From Hydnum rufescens UP504 (taxonomy: Eukaryota; Basidiomycota; Agaricomycetes; Cantharellales; Hydnaceae): a DNA stretch of 27,922 nucleotides. Of this stretch, positions 1 through 9,594 are shown in pieces. The number at the start of each line of letters is the position of its first letter. Position 1 is the first letter of the stretch. The stretch is taken from positions 1 to 27,922 of the forward strand of contig MU129330.1 in the NCBI GenBank assembly GCA_014904985.1, written 5' to 3'. The position numbers were made by a program, and so were the translations under genes. The notes under the pieces are model-generated. The model saw only the letters and a program-made list of their open reading frames with translations. It searched no databases and was not told the origin of the DNA.

Positions 1-1583
1 GCAGGCTACACACGCACGGTTCCTTCGACAGTTGGAGATGGTCCGACGGTGACTTCTGCGTCGAATAGGGTCTCTTCGGTGGCAGAAAATGACGGAGGAG
101 ACAATAAGGGAAAAGGTAAGGGTCGTCCTCGGTCGTGATATCATCAGACGTCACCACCGAGATGGCATAATCAGCTTTGTCGGAAGTGATGATCACCGGA
201 TGGTCAGAGTCCTCCATGTCAAATGTATCACTAACAACGAGCTTGACTGGGGTCTTAGAGGGCACAGGGAGGCTCGCCGATATCAGAGAGGTCGGAATGT
301 GTTTGCCCGTAATATCCTCTAAAGTATCATCTAGTCCCTCGATCGCTGAGATTGTATCAGGCCGAGTATTGTCACTGTGACTAATCTCAGGAAGGTCTTC
401 AAGAGGCGTAGGCATGATCTTGTCAGTGACCAAGAATGAGATCACGGGACTAGAAGAGCAGTAAGAGACATTGATGAAGGAGAATCGCTCAGAGTCGGTG
501 TTTCATTTGTTCTGCTTCATGGTTCGGTTCATCTTGGAGAGGGGATCAGTGTCTGATAGAGAACAGTGCCAGGTGACTACGTTTTCGGGCCAAGACCAGT
601 CGACACCAGATGGATCTCGTTCATTGTTGTCCGCCGGTGTAATCCTCGTAGAATTACTACCTAGGTCGTGTGGTTTCGAGGCTGTATCTGCATCCCTCTG
701 GGTTCTAGCTTCGCTAAGCTCAAGAGTCGGCACGGTGGGAGTCACAGGCAGAAATGAGTAGGAAACCGGCACAACAGGAGCTGGGACTGTGGAAGAAATT
801 CAATCGCACGACACACTCCCCGCCGCCGTTCAAGGAACGGTGGACAGAGGTTCAGGAATATGGAAAGACATGGGTCTTCGTGTAGGGCTCACTATACTAG
901 ACGATTGGGGGATGAACGTCGCCCAAAAGCGGATCCATGTGCGTCGTGAGGGGAACCGATCTGTGAGCCGCTGCGGCTGGTGCCGGATGTACGGTAGTGC
1001 ATGCGGGGAACCCGTGGGGGTAGCTCAGAAGGTCCGCATTGCAGTGGAACTTCAGAAGAACTCTCTTCTCGAGGGGCGTAATCGGATTGGGTGAGATAGT
1101 GAGCCTTGGTCTTCAGGACGAGAAGGGTGGCCGAATGATATAGGTCTAACCCTCGATAATCGAGACGATAAGCACTCCGAAGCTAATGGAGAGGTCGGAG
1201 TATAGATTGTAGTGGAGTGCATCGATGGGGACGTGGTAGGCAAGGACACTGGTTCTAATGCGTATGCCGGTGTGTACGGTGCGTTGTTTGGCTCATAGGA
1301 CGGGAAGGGAGGCCTTGTGGGACTGGGTTTAGCTGCTGGCGATGGAGATGCCTTTTCGAGTGCACGAGGTATGTTGCTAGTGGCCAGTGCGAAACGTGCA
1401 GGGCCTGCAGACGCAGGGAGATCGTAAGAATGTACGCAGGAACAAAGAACGACCCCGCTCACCTGCTACATTTGACTGCTGAACAAAATCAATAAATGAT
1501 GTCCGGCCCCTCGATCGTAAGTGTTGTTGTGGCGAGCTGATTGGATTGAACGTGGAGCTGGAAGGCGGGGGAGGCTCAGCCAT
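1..1583 (-). CDS. Partial multi-exon gene, low-complexity Ser/Pro/Asp-rich protein, function unknown
   Basis: I do not recognise this protein. The ATG at 1583 opens MAEPPPPSSSTFNP. Exon 1 (1583-1463) ends in phase 1 at GTGAGC, a 58-nt intron (1405-1462) ends CTGCAG, and exon 2 continues in frame (PARFALATSNIPRAL...) to a TGA at 1052. A different frame is open from about 1185 to 893 (ends RRSSPNRLV); a CCA|GTGTCC...CATTAG intron would join it in phase. Two more open, acidic or Ser/Thr/Pro-rich stretches follow: about 790-503 (contains LELSEARTQRDADTASK) and about 446 to the left edge (contains PVISFLVTDKIMPTPLEDLP). Their composition resembles the linker of the kinase gene at 4958-8350, so this may be a diverged relative whose C-terminal part lies outside the window. 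Exon joins downstream of exon 2 are unresolved, and decay into a pseudogene is possible. The first intron is solid; the rest is inference. Confidence 0.45.
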
Positions 1584-1986
1584 GGATGTCCAACAACACG
1601 AGCAGGCGAAAACTAACACAATCAGGGATAATTATGTATATGAATGCCACTCAGGAGGCTATTTGCTCCGCCGCCGTGGTCATCGAAGCCTCTTTGAATA
1701 CGGCAAAACGGAATAGCACGCGTGTGCAAGACATCAGTTTAACCAGACTTGCAGGACGCTGGTGTGAAAATGGAGGGCGTCTGAGAGTGGGAGGCGCTTG
1801 AGAGCCCATTATTCCCGACGGTGTGGGCCAACTCGCCCTTACATTGCCTCATTGGATCCAAGAAGTGGGGGCCTATTACTCGCACATTTCAACATGTAAT
1901 GGGAAGTAAGATGGAGATGATGAGTACTATTAGGGCCTTCGGCAACGCAAGAATCGCTTCTGACTTTTTGTATTGTAAAAAGACTC
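1584..1986. other. Intergenic stretch upstream of the 1583 ATG
   Basis: This is the presumed promoter of the minus-strand gene starting at 1583. I see no TATA-like box at a convincing position, no coding frame with gene-like composition and no repeat until the inverted end at 1987. Short open frames here look like chance. Confidence 0.4.
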
Positions 1987-2053
1987 CGAGTAGAAGCGTT
2001 ATTTTGTCCAATAAGACCCGCAAATGATGCAGATCACATGATCGTTACGTGAT
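1987..2053 (+). repeat. Left inverted end of the array-1 element
   Basis: The core CAATAAGACCCGCAAATGAT plus GCAGATCACAT matches the reverse complement of 3962-4031 with one mismatch (G/A in a CpG context). The flanks align only with gaps. Confidence 0.6.
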
Positions 2054-2104
2054 GATCTTGTAAGCCCAAACACGCCACACAAGCACTGAGAGAGAGAAAA
2101 AACA

Positions 2105-3840
2105 CGCGACCACACACCCGCCGCGACGGGTGTGCAGTAATATAAGGTGAGTACCATGGCCCCAGATACAGTCGCGCGAAGAGAGCAGCGAAAGCTGCTC
2201 TTTTTGCGCTGGCTTAACATCTTTAACTAACGTGTTTTTTTTTTCTAGATTGTCCCCTCACATCCGAGGTAAAGCTACGCAAAACCTCCGCTCGAACCGA
2301 CGTCTGAACACCAGGCACCATAAACACCCGCACGAAATGGATCACGAACCCCCGCCCTCCAAATACCCACCCAATACACGACGACGGGGCAGAACGCGGT
2401 ACCACGCATCCGCCACGGCGGGTGTGTGGTAATATATCAGCTAAGTTTTCTGTTATGAGAATACCGACGGCAGCGCAGGAAGAGCAGCGGAAGCTGCTCT
2501 TTTTGCGCTGCTTTGGATTTCATTACTAACAACATTTATTATTATTATAGGTTATGGTCCAGGTGCCGAATGACGAGGCCCGACCGGCCAGGGCTCATAC
2601 GGTAACACGCCGACCAAAACATGCCAAACGAAACCGCGCCAAACGAAACCATACCAAATGACAACGCAACATGAGGAGAATGGAAGAGGTGGTCATGCGC
2701 CGACCGAGTGGCCACATGAACTGCACACCCGCTGCGGCGGGTGTGTGGCTATATATAATGTAAGTAATATTGTGCACCCCCAACGGCATAAAACGAGCAG
2801 CAAATGATGCTTGCTCTTTTTGCGCTGGTTTTAATTGTTTAACTAATAATCTATTATTTTAGGCTATTGCCACAAATAAAGACCTGTGGGGCAAGCCCCC
2901 CCCGCAAGCGAGACCCGAGAACGACGACACGAAATGACACCAAACTGCATGAACCACACACCCGCTACCGCAGGTGTGTGGTTCTATACAAGGTAAGTAA
3001 TGTAGTGCACCCCCAACGGCGGAAAAAGAGCAGCCTTGCTGCTCTTTTTCCATTCGTTTTAATTTTGAACTAACACATCATCTATTATTCTAGGTTATCA
3101 CCTCAGCCACCCACCAAATGAAACTCGGAAATGACAATGCACCCACCAACCGAGAGCCACAAACGCGACCTGCCAAGGAACGTCCGCCAGACGAAACCCG
3201 GGAACGGGAACACATAACGCAAGACCGCAGGGACCCCAGACGAATCACACCCGCTGGGTGTGTGGTATTGGTAAGTATGCTCCATGTATAAGTACGATCG
3301 CGCAAAAGGAGCAGTGCATGCTGCTCCTTTTGCATGGCTTTCTTTCCCTCCTACTAATGTATTGTTTATTATCATAGGTTTTCATCTGAACCCACACCCC
3401 CACCAACCCCCAATCAAGATCCGTGACCCTGCTGAACAAATACGTGAGAACGGCAACCTACCCCCCAAATGAAACCCGTGAACGGCAACAAGTTGAAAAT
3501 ACGACACCAGACCACAGAAACCCTGGACAAACCCCACACCCGCTTCAGCGGGTGTGGTAATTTTTGAGGTAAGTATTCGTCGTCTATAAGTACGACTGCA
3601 CAAAAGGAGCAGCGTGTGCTGCTCCTTTTGTATGGTTTCCCTTTTTTTACTAACTTATTATTTATTATCATAGGTATTCTTCTAAACCAACAGCCCGCAC
3701 CAACCCCAAACCAAACCCTCTCCCCCCGACTCAAAACCCGCACGAACTGTCGCCCGAAAACCTGCAACCCGGGCGAGGGGGAGGTTATGTAGAATATTAT
3801 TATTATTATAAATAAATAAATAATTATAAACAAAACACAT
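2105..3840 (+). repeat. Array 1: six tandem exon/intron units with two alternating hairpins
   Basis: Unit period is about 230-320 bp. Predicted introns are 2147-2248, 2441-2550, 2760-2862, 2993-3093, 3271-3377 and 3569-3673 (101-110 nt). Five start GTGAGT or GTAAGT; the second has CTAAGT in place of GTAAGT. All have CTAAC or CTAAT 15-30 nt before TAG. Hairpin 1 sits just before each 5' splice site: 2113-2134, 2401-2430, 2724-2748, 2953-2983, 3244-3266 and 3534-3557, with arms CACACCCGC and GCGGGTGTG. Hairpin 2 sits mid-intron: 2174-2209, 2471-2510, about 2787-2823, 3021-3051 (14-bp stem, 3-nt loop), 3302-3333 and 3600-3631, with arms AAARGAGCAGC and GCTGCTCYTTT. Exon-like blocks are 192, 209, 130, 177 and 191 nt. 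Block 3094-3270 is fully open in one frame, but block 3378-3568 has stops in all three, so a common protein is unlikely. The last block runs into overlapping AATAAA motifs near 3808-3825. I infer a multi-intron, probably non-coding transcript. Confidence 0.75.
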
Positions 3841-3961
3841 CACCCCGGAGGGGTATAATGAATAAATAATTGTCACCCTCCTGACCTGCTGATTGTGAAC
3901 TTAGATTTTGCAGAAGATGCAGATTTCGGATAGCACATCATGCAGGGTTACATAAGCTGTG

Positions 3962-4031
3962 TAAACGTAATACATATTATGTGATCTGCATCATTTGTGG
4001 GTCTTATTGCACCAATAAGAAGCGTTTCTCG
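3962..4031 (-). repeat. Right inverted end of the array-1 element
   Basis: Read on the minus strand, this is the counterpart of 1987-2053, with core CAATAAGACCCACAAATGAT plus GCAGATCACAT. The single core difference fits CpG deamination. Confidence 0.6.
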
Positions 4032-4957
4032 TATTGCTGACCCTGTCAGAGTGCCGGCACGACCTCTCCGCCCCCACCTTTGTTGTGGGTGATAAAATGC
4101 CTCCCAAAAGGCATTGCTGGTCTGCAGGACGTGCAACAGGCAAATATACTCATGTTTCCTGTGCTGCTGCAGCATATGATGTCCCTGGGAGAACCCTTCG
4201 CTGACCGAGGGAGAACACCTGATGAGTCCCATTCATATTTCTTTAACGCGCTCTGCGTTTTTCTATATCATCAGGGACCCTAAGGAGTCCGCAGGCAGCA
4301 GATAAATCTGCGTAAAGTGTGCAGAAATTGACTAAAGAAGCCGTCAAGAGTATGTCTACTAGTTAGTACGGCTGATTTTTTCGCACCACCCATCTTGTTC
4401 AACATTCCCAAATTTCGATTGGACACACTTGATTTCTTGCATTAATCCCCCAGGGGTGTAAACAGCACGTTTGTCCAAGTGTAATACCCATGTAGTATCG
4501 TTTCTTCCTCCAAGTCACACGCATACATGTGTCTGGAATTGAAATCATAGTCGTAGCCACATAGATACATACACAGCACGACACGCGAATAAAACAGGAG
4601 ATGACGTGACAGTCGGTCGTAAGGAAAGGCTAACTGGATTCGACCTCCAGTGACTTGCCGCCTCCTGCACCCCAATTAAAAGTTCTGGTGTAAATTCTCT
4701 TTGTTGCATCCACTGTACCGTTTACGAACTAGCTTTGTGGTAGGGCTCATAGAACACCATCGACGAGTAGGGCAGGCGGAATTTTGCGGAATAATCCTTC
4801 CATTTTGAGACGTAGGGAAGGCTCTCCGACGATGTAAACTTCCCTGAGGGAGAGGAAGAAGCGCCGAAAAGTGAATGCTGATGATCTGCTTCATGGGACC
4901 AAGATACATCGAAGCTATCCTCGGAATCTACTAACACCCTATCAGGATTTACTTGTG
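4032..4957. other. Intergenic DNA downstream of the kinase gene
   Basis: No gene can be supported. On the minus strand 4937-4722 is open and has protein-like composition (contains DSEDSFDVSWSHEAD and PYVSKWKDYSAKFRLPYSS). It could be a leftover exon of the kinase gene, but I found no splice-site pair that joins it in phase. The stretch 4080-4300 shows no repeat or conserved frame. Confidence 0.35.
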
Positions 4958-7900
4958 TTAGCGAAGAAGACCGAACGCACCCCCGAGGTCCTGGCTATCC
5001 ATCAATTCCCAGCGATAACGCTGATATATCGGGACTCGGTGGAATAAGGTCCCAGAATTCACCACGATACTCAGTCCACCATCGGCAACCGAGATCAGGT
5101 TTGCTTGTTCAATGCCAGGAAGGCACATTAATCGAACACGTCTTCCCTGTAAACCAATAATCTCGGTGCGAAATCCAGCAGAGTACTATCCAGGAAGAGC
5201 ACGTACGATTCCTTGATGGATGCCTACGTTCGCTCGATAGGTACGGTACAGGCAGCGCTGCAAAGTATCGATGATTAAGTTCAATGGTGGCCGGCTCGTT
5301 CGGTCGTGATCCCAGCAGCCCTTCAAAATTCGCAAAAGTGAAGGAAACGTAACTTCTTCATTCGATGGTTCAAACGGAGGCTGACGACTGAATATAGCAC
5401 GCATGAGGTGTGCCTCTTTGGAGATTTCGTCGTAGGGCTCCTTGTCAAACAAGACCTACAGTGAATGGAGGATTACAAATTAGAGACAAACCATAGCGTA
5501 CTGCAAGAATGGATCCCACCTGAATACCAGTGCATGCATACGCATATATGTCTGTTTCCATAGTTCTAGGGCCGTCTTCCAGAAGTTCGGGAGCCAGAAA
5601 TCGCAATGACCCGCCAAAGTTTGATGACGTATCGCCAGTAGGTCCCTCATCAAGGATTATAGACAGCCCAAAATCACAAATACTCGCTCTTCCTTCCGCA
5701 TCGATCAACACATTCGTCTGAGCGTATCAGTTGATCAGTGAAGCACCACCTCTCCGTGTATTCTAGCATACCCCTTTCAGATCACCATGTATAATTGGGG
5801 GCTCGTGTTCATGCAAGTATTGCAATCCCAGCGCAAGATCGGCACACTGAAAAGATCAGGTTCAGTCGGCGATGGATCCCATATTCGAGAGAAAGCATAT
5901 CGATGTAGACGTACGATAACCTCTCTATTGACACTTGGATTCTTTGCTAGAAAGCTCAAGACATTACCGTGAGAGTACAACATTGAAACGAGAGCAGGCC
6001 CATCAGGTTCTTCGGTATAGCCTAACAATCTCACCACGTTCTCATGATTCAATTGGGCCCAGATTCGCATTTCCGCATTCAGACGCTATAGCTATTGTGA
6101 ATGAAAGATCCATGGTACAACTGGCAGACAATTACCTTGCGGAGCCCGTGCTTGGACGTGAACTCGTTCGTATACAAATGAAGCACCTTGATAGCGACCT
6201 AGGGCATCCACTGTCAGCACATGCATCCTGCGAGAGCTATCCATGCACAAGAACACCTGAAGAGCTTGGTCAGGGTCGCCGGAGGTAGCAAGGAGCAAGC
6301 TGCCCCTCCAGACTGAGGAATACCCGCCTCTGGCGATGGGTATTGAGCCCAAACGGACAATGCGCCCAGTCAACTTGGGGATTTCGGGGGGCGTGGATGG
6401 ACTAAATTCTGGGCCTTGCCCAAAAGTCTTTGTGGAAGGAGCTGCAATCACGATGCCTTGCAGAATGGAAGTGGCTTCGTGTATTTCGGTGGAAACCTCT
6501 TCAGGTGACCTCCAAGAGGGTGGAGTGGGAGGTGGGAATGGATTGCCGGGCTGCACGGGTGGCCTCTCATCAGTTTGGCCAGATAAGAGGTCCCCAGTTC
6601 GAGATATTGAAAGGCGATGTGGATCGTATAATGTCAGAGGTTCGAGTGCCTTTGAGGCGAATGGATTGAAATGGTCAATTCCTGGAGCAGGGCGAGTCTT
6701 GATTTTGTGACCTGCTTGCTCCTTCATGCCTGGTCGGGTGGAATCATCAAGCGCCGAGGGAGGATAAACCGTGGCAACAGTATCATCTCCGGAGTGCACG
6801 GACACAAGGGTATCAATCGCATCGGTAACTTGAGGGTCCGATGGATCTGAGGTTTCGGAGACCAGTCTAACGGATGCCGTGTCGTCCAGATTGCCTTCTG
6901 GGTCAGGTAGTCCGGACAAGATGACACCAGACTTTTCGAGGGGTGCACTGAGCTGCGGGACCTCGGCCACATCGGTAACATCCATATTCCAATGAAGTGG
7001 AGTGTCAAGAACATATCTTTCAGACGCAGCAAGGGTCAGAGCATCCTCTGGTGCAGGCGGTCTGGAGGCGATGGACCTAGGCTGTTTGTCGGATGCACTG
7101 GAAGGTGGGGCATTGGCTGGATCAATAACAGTTTCCCAATCAATTAGAGGGTCAAGAACTGGTCCCTCAGACGCAGCGACAGCCAGATCGTCCTCTGGTT
7201 CGGACGGTCCGGACGTGACGGCCCCAGGCTCTTTCTGGGATGCCCTGGGCCGTGAGGCCCCTGCCACATTGCTAATCGGAGCATCCCAAGGACTTGGACT
7301 CTCCAGAACGGGTCTTTCCGGCCCTGGGGTTCCACCATCCTCAGGCCGTGGCCCTAAGTCCGCATCTACCCCATCTCCTTCGACTATGTCAATATCATGC
7401 AAGGCGGTTGTCCTCTTGACCGAGAGAATGGATTGGATGCCCTCCACTATATGATCTGCATTGGCAGCTCCTCTGGCTTCTTCGATGGACCGCCCTAACT
7501 CTGTGATGCAGGTTAAAACTATTCCAAGTGCCTGTTCCATTGCACTTGCATCATCCAAGGGGCCCTTGAGCAGTAGCTCTGAGGTATGGCGAAGTATTCT
7601 TTGGGGGAGGTGTGTTAAAGCCACCATAGGATAGGAAATGTACAGTACTTACGTGGATAAAACAGGCAAAGCACTGGTCAGAATGGACGCATTACGATAA
7701 TCTGGTTCAGTCGGATGAGGTGGCAAAAGAGCTCCATCTGGAAGAACACAGAGCAATAGGAGTCGGCAGGTGGCAAATGCATGGTTCGCGATTGATGTTA
7801 ACGGGGTGCCAAATCTCCCCAAGGCCTGCGCTTGCTTTGCTATGTGCATCGCGCAGTCGAAAGAGTTGGTAAGTAACTTTGGAGGATTTCCGTGTCTCTC

Positions 7901-8350
7901 CAATGCCTCCTGAGCAGCTACAGCTTCAACAGTGATGACAAGAGGGAGGCTAGATCCTGTCTATGAGTAGATACAGAATAGAAATGCAAACGTCTCACAG
8001 ATATGATAAATCAAGGGGAGAAACATCGCGATTGCAATTGGCACTATGTGCGATCCACCGCCTGATCGCCTTGGCTGCTCGCTTTGAGCCCGAGCCCTTG
8101 CGCCCCACACAGTGAGCGCGGAATATCGGCTCAATGATGTAGGTCTTACCGTGACAAAATCCTCCCCAACTCCTACACACTTCATGTTGAATGTTCTACA
8201 GACCGAACAGACACCATTTGTCGGCCCAGATTCTAGAGAGCAAGGGATATTTTGAAGACGGCAAGGCCAGCAGCCCTGGTGGCGTGGAATATCGCTCGCC
8301 TGAGATGTAGCATTGCTCCTTGTAAGGAAACTCCCGAGTCGTCGGAACAT
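4958..8350 (-). CDS. TKL-like protein kinase with N-terminal Zn2Cys6 cluster, spliced
   Basis: Exons (minus): 8350-8150, 8096-7999, 7949-7653, 7598-6257, 6198-6136, 6085-5915, 5846-5772, 5717-5520 and 5455-5186. All eight introns are GT..AG, 49-68 nt, and preserve phase, giving 904 residues. Residues 27-58 show C-X2-C-X6-C-X10-C-X2-C-X6-C, the fungal Zn2Cys6 pattern. A disordered Asp/Pro/Ser linker spans roughly 200-600. The kinase domain follows: Gly loop GGYSSVWRG (about 623), VAIK with Lys650, the catalytic loop IIHGDLKG (744-749, with Gly in place of the Arg of HRD), DFG (764-766) and APE (791-793). The late part (LKGCWDHDRTSRPP) is typical of TKL-type kinases. All catalytic residues are present, so it is probably an active Ser/Thr kinase. 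An alternative end exists: GTACGT at 5206 to TACAG at 5147 (60 nt) removes the stop at 5186 and adds exon 5146-4958, giving 960 residues. Fusing Zn2Cys6 to a kinase is unusual, and exon 1 could instead be a separate gene. The substrate is unknown. Confidence 0.85.
5147..5206 (-). other. Alternative 3'-terminal intron of the kinase gene
   Basis: On the minus strand GTACGT (from 5206) runs to TTTACAG (ending 5147), 60 nt, in phase 0. Splicing bypasses the TAG at 5186-5188 and opens 62 more codons ending at TAA 4960-4958 (contains GLSIVVNSGTLFHRVP). The branch site is weak. Either end could be the real one, or both could be used. Confidence 0.45.
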
Positions 8351-8359
8351 GGAGGTTCA

Positions 8360-8417
8360 TGTCACGCGTCACAAAGCCACTTGAACTGAACCTAAACCGC
8401 CTTTGTCACGCGTCACA
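8360..8417 (-). promoter_or_regulatory. Two ACGCGT (MCB-like) boxes in 14-bp direct repeats upstream of the kinase
   Basis: TGTCACGCGTCACA occurs exactly at 8360-8373 and 8404-8417, 44 bp apart. The cores at 8364-8369 and 8408-8413 are ACGCGT, the MluI cell-cycle box bound by MBF (Mbp1/Swi6) in ascomycete yeasts. They lie 10-67 nt upstream of the predicted ATG, so they may be in the 5' UTR. The repeats are seen directly; a cell-cycle role is inferred by analogy. Confidence 0.5.
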
Positions 8418-8561
8418 GAGGGTTCACTGAACTAAAAAGAGGGGTGTCACACGAAAAATTTGCCCCCCAGGGGTGATTCTGTCTTTCTCCCAGCTCAGTT
8501 TCCGTTCCCTATGCTATCTCTGGCACCAGTATCAAGTGAATTAAGGAAAAGACACATATTT
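8418..8561. other. Upstream flank of the kinase gene
   Basis: No feature beyond the boxes above is visible. The sequence changes here from CpG-containing to CpG-poor DNA. Confidence 0.3.
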
Positions 8562-8867
8562 CTAATCCTCTTTCCACCATGCTGAGTTTTCATGAAGTGG
8601 ATTAGGTTTCTTTTTCCACTTACCATGACCATGCTCCTCTGGCTCTGCCTCCTGGATTGTCTCATTGGCAGCTGGATCAAGAACACCCATATATTTTCCC
8701 TCATAGTCGGAGTCCTCACCACTGTCCCCTATTCTGTGCTCTGTTATGGAAATATTAGATCCAGTGATGCCTGGTGTGATGCTCTCGATTATAGCATTGA
8801 TAGTGGTACTACTCTTGTTGAGATGTGAGCCACAGCCATGTCCACAATCTGGGGCATGCTGGATCAC
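8562..8867 (-). CDS. Possible fragment of a transposon-associated protein, function unknown
   Basis: An open frame of about 100 codons starts IQHAPDCGHGCGSHLNKS, continues with an acidic stretch (GDSGEDSDYEGKYMG) and ends KPNPLHENSAWWKED. I do not recognise it. The composition is protein-like (charged, no low-complexity runs), and a plausible 3' splice acceptor (TTGCCTGAG) precedes it on the minus strand, so it may be an internal or terminal exon. It sits at the edge of repeat-rich, CpG-poor DNA. A chance open frame is possible. Confidence 0.3.
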   Translation of the reverse strand: MIQHAPDCGHGCGSHLNKSSTTINAIIESITPGITGSNISITEHRIGDSGEDSDYEGKYMGVLDPAANETIQEAEPEEHGHGKWKKKPNPLHENSAWWKED

Positions 8868-8884
8868 ACCTCAGGCAATCAACC

Positions 8885-9509
8885 CAAGGTACCTAGTTAG
8901 CTAGGATATTCCCTATAGGCATATCTTAGCTAACTAAGTCTAATATATATGAGTTTACCTTGGATCACTGTCCTTCTGTGCTTGAAAATAGGGCTTGCCA
9001 GGCCATATTTTTTAGCCCTGGGTCTGCATGGAAAAGGTGGGGGTTTGGGGGGTGGTAGCTCCTGAGAAGCCCTGGGGTAACTAGGTTGGGTCAGCCCAAT
9101 TTAGCCCTCAGAAGCCACCAATTTTAGCTTGGGTAAGCTGAAATTAAGTCCAGGCAAGCTCCACTAGCCCTTGGATAGCCCACATTGGAATCAAATCAGG
9201 TCAATGTGAACCTTGGCTCACTTGCACCTGGGGTAGATCACCCCCTGTCCTTCCTGGGTGCCCCCACCCCAGTTAAGGAATTCTACCATTTGGTTCACTG
9301 TATTAATATTTCTCTTATAAGTAACTAGCCTTGCTATGGGCACATATCTGGCCATGTTCATCTCTTTTTTTGTCCAGTGCATGAATATTGGACAGATACT
9401 GCTTTACATTGAGATTCTTTTGATTGTGAGTCCACTATTATAAGGATTGGAGGTATCTAGTCATCATTCTGAGGCAATATGAATTATTACTTTGACACTA
9501 GGTACCTTG
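8885..9509. mobile_element. Candidate 625-bp element bounded by 12-bp inverted repeats
   Basis: CAAGGTACCTAG (8885-8896) is exactly inverted at 9498-9509. Just inside the left end, 8891-8909 and 8921-8939 form a 19-bp stem (17 matches, 11-nt loop). There is no coding frame. No convincing target duplication is seen, so this may be chance or a degenerate MITE. Confidence 0.3.
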
Positions 9510-9594
9510 TGCCCTTATAGAACCCCCTGCTCCTCCCCTCTTCATGTATTCAGGGATAGCTGATGTCACTTCTTGCCTCTCAGTTTCAACCATC

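Larger units (their letters stand above)
1987..4031. mobile_element. 2045-bp element with imperfect terminal inverted repeats, carrying array 1
   Basis: The left end (about 1987-2053) and the reverse complement of the right end (about 3962-4031) match. Both begin CGAG and share CAATAAGACCCRCAAATGAT followed by GCAGATCACAT, with weaker similarity on both sides. Between them lie the six intron-bearing units of array 1 and an AT-rich tail. No transposase frame fits, so if mobile the element would be non-autonomous. I could not find a target-site duplication, so the exact ends are uncertain and the superfamily is unknown. The inverted ends are seen directly; mobility is inferred. Confidence 0.5.

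Noticed and set aside
3090..3833. Several minus-strand open frames over array 1
   Set aside because: They cross predicted introns and both hairpins, share no conserved frame and have arginine/serine-rich composition from CCC/ACC-rich DNA.
2105..3840. CRISPR-like array (regular short repeats with variable spacers)
   Set aside because: The setting is eukaryotic, the unit is 230-320 bp, and the repeats are diverged hairpins with splice signals rather than identical short direct repeats.
4219..4229. CTGATGAGTCC, resembling the start of a hammerhead ribozyme core
   Set aside because: No matching GAAA segment and helix partners at the required spacing.
4600..4660. GATTCGACCTCC, considered as a tRNA T-loop
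   Set aside because: No cloverleaf can be drawn around it; I found no tRNA or rRNA gene in the window.
6336..7454. Long plus-strand open frames over 6336-6710 and 7002-7454
   Set aside because: They are antisense to the large linker exon of the kinase, which has matching introns and domains on the minus strand.
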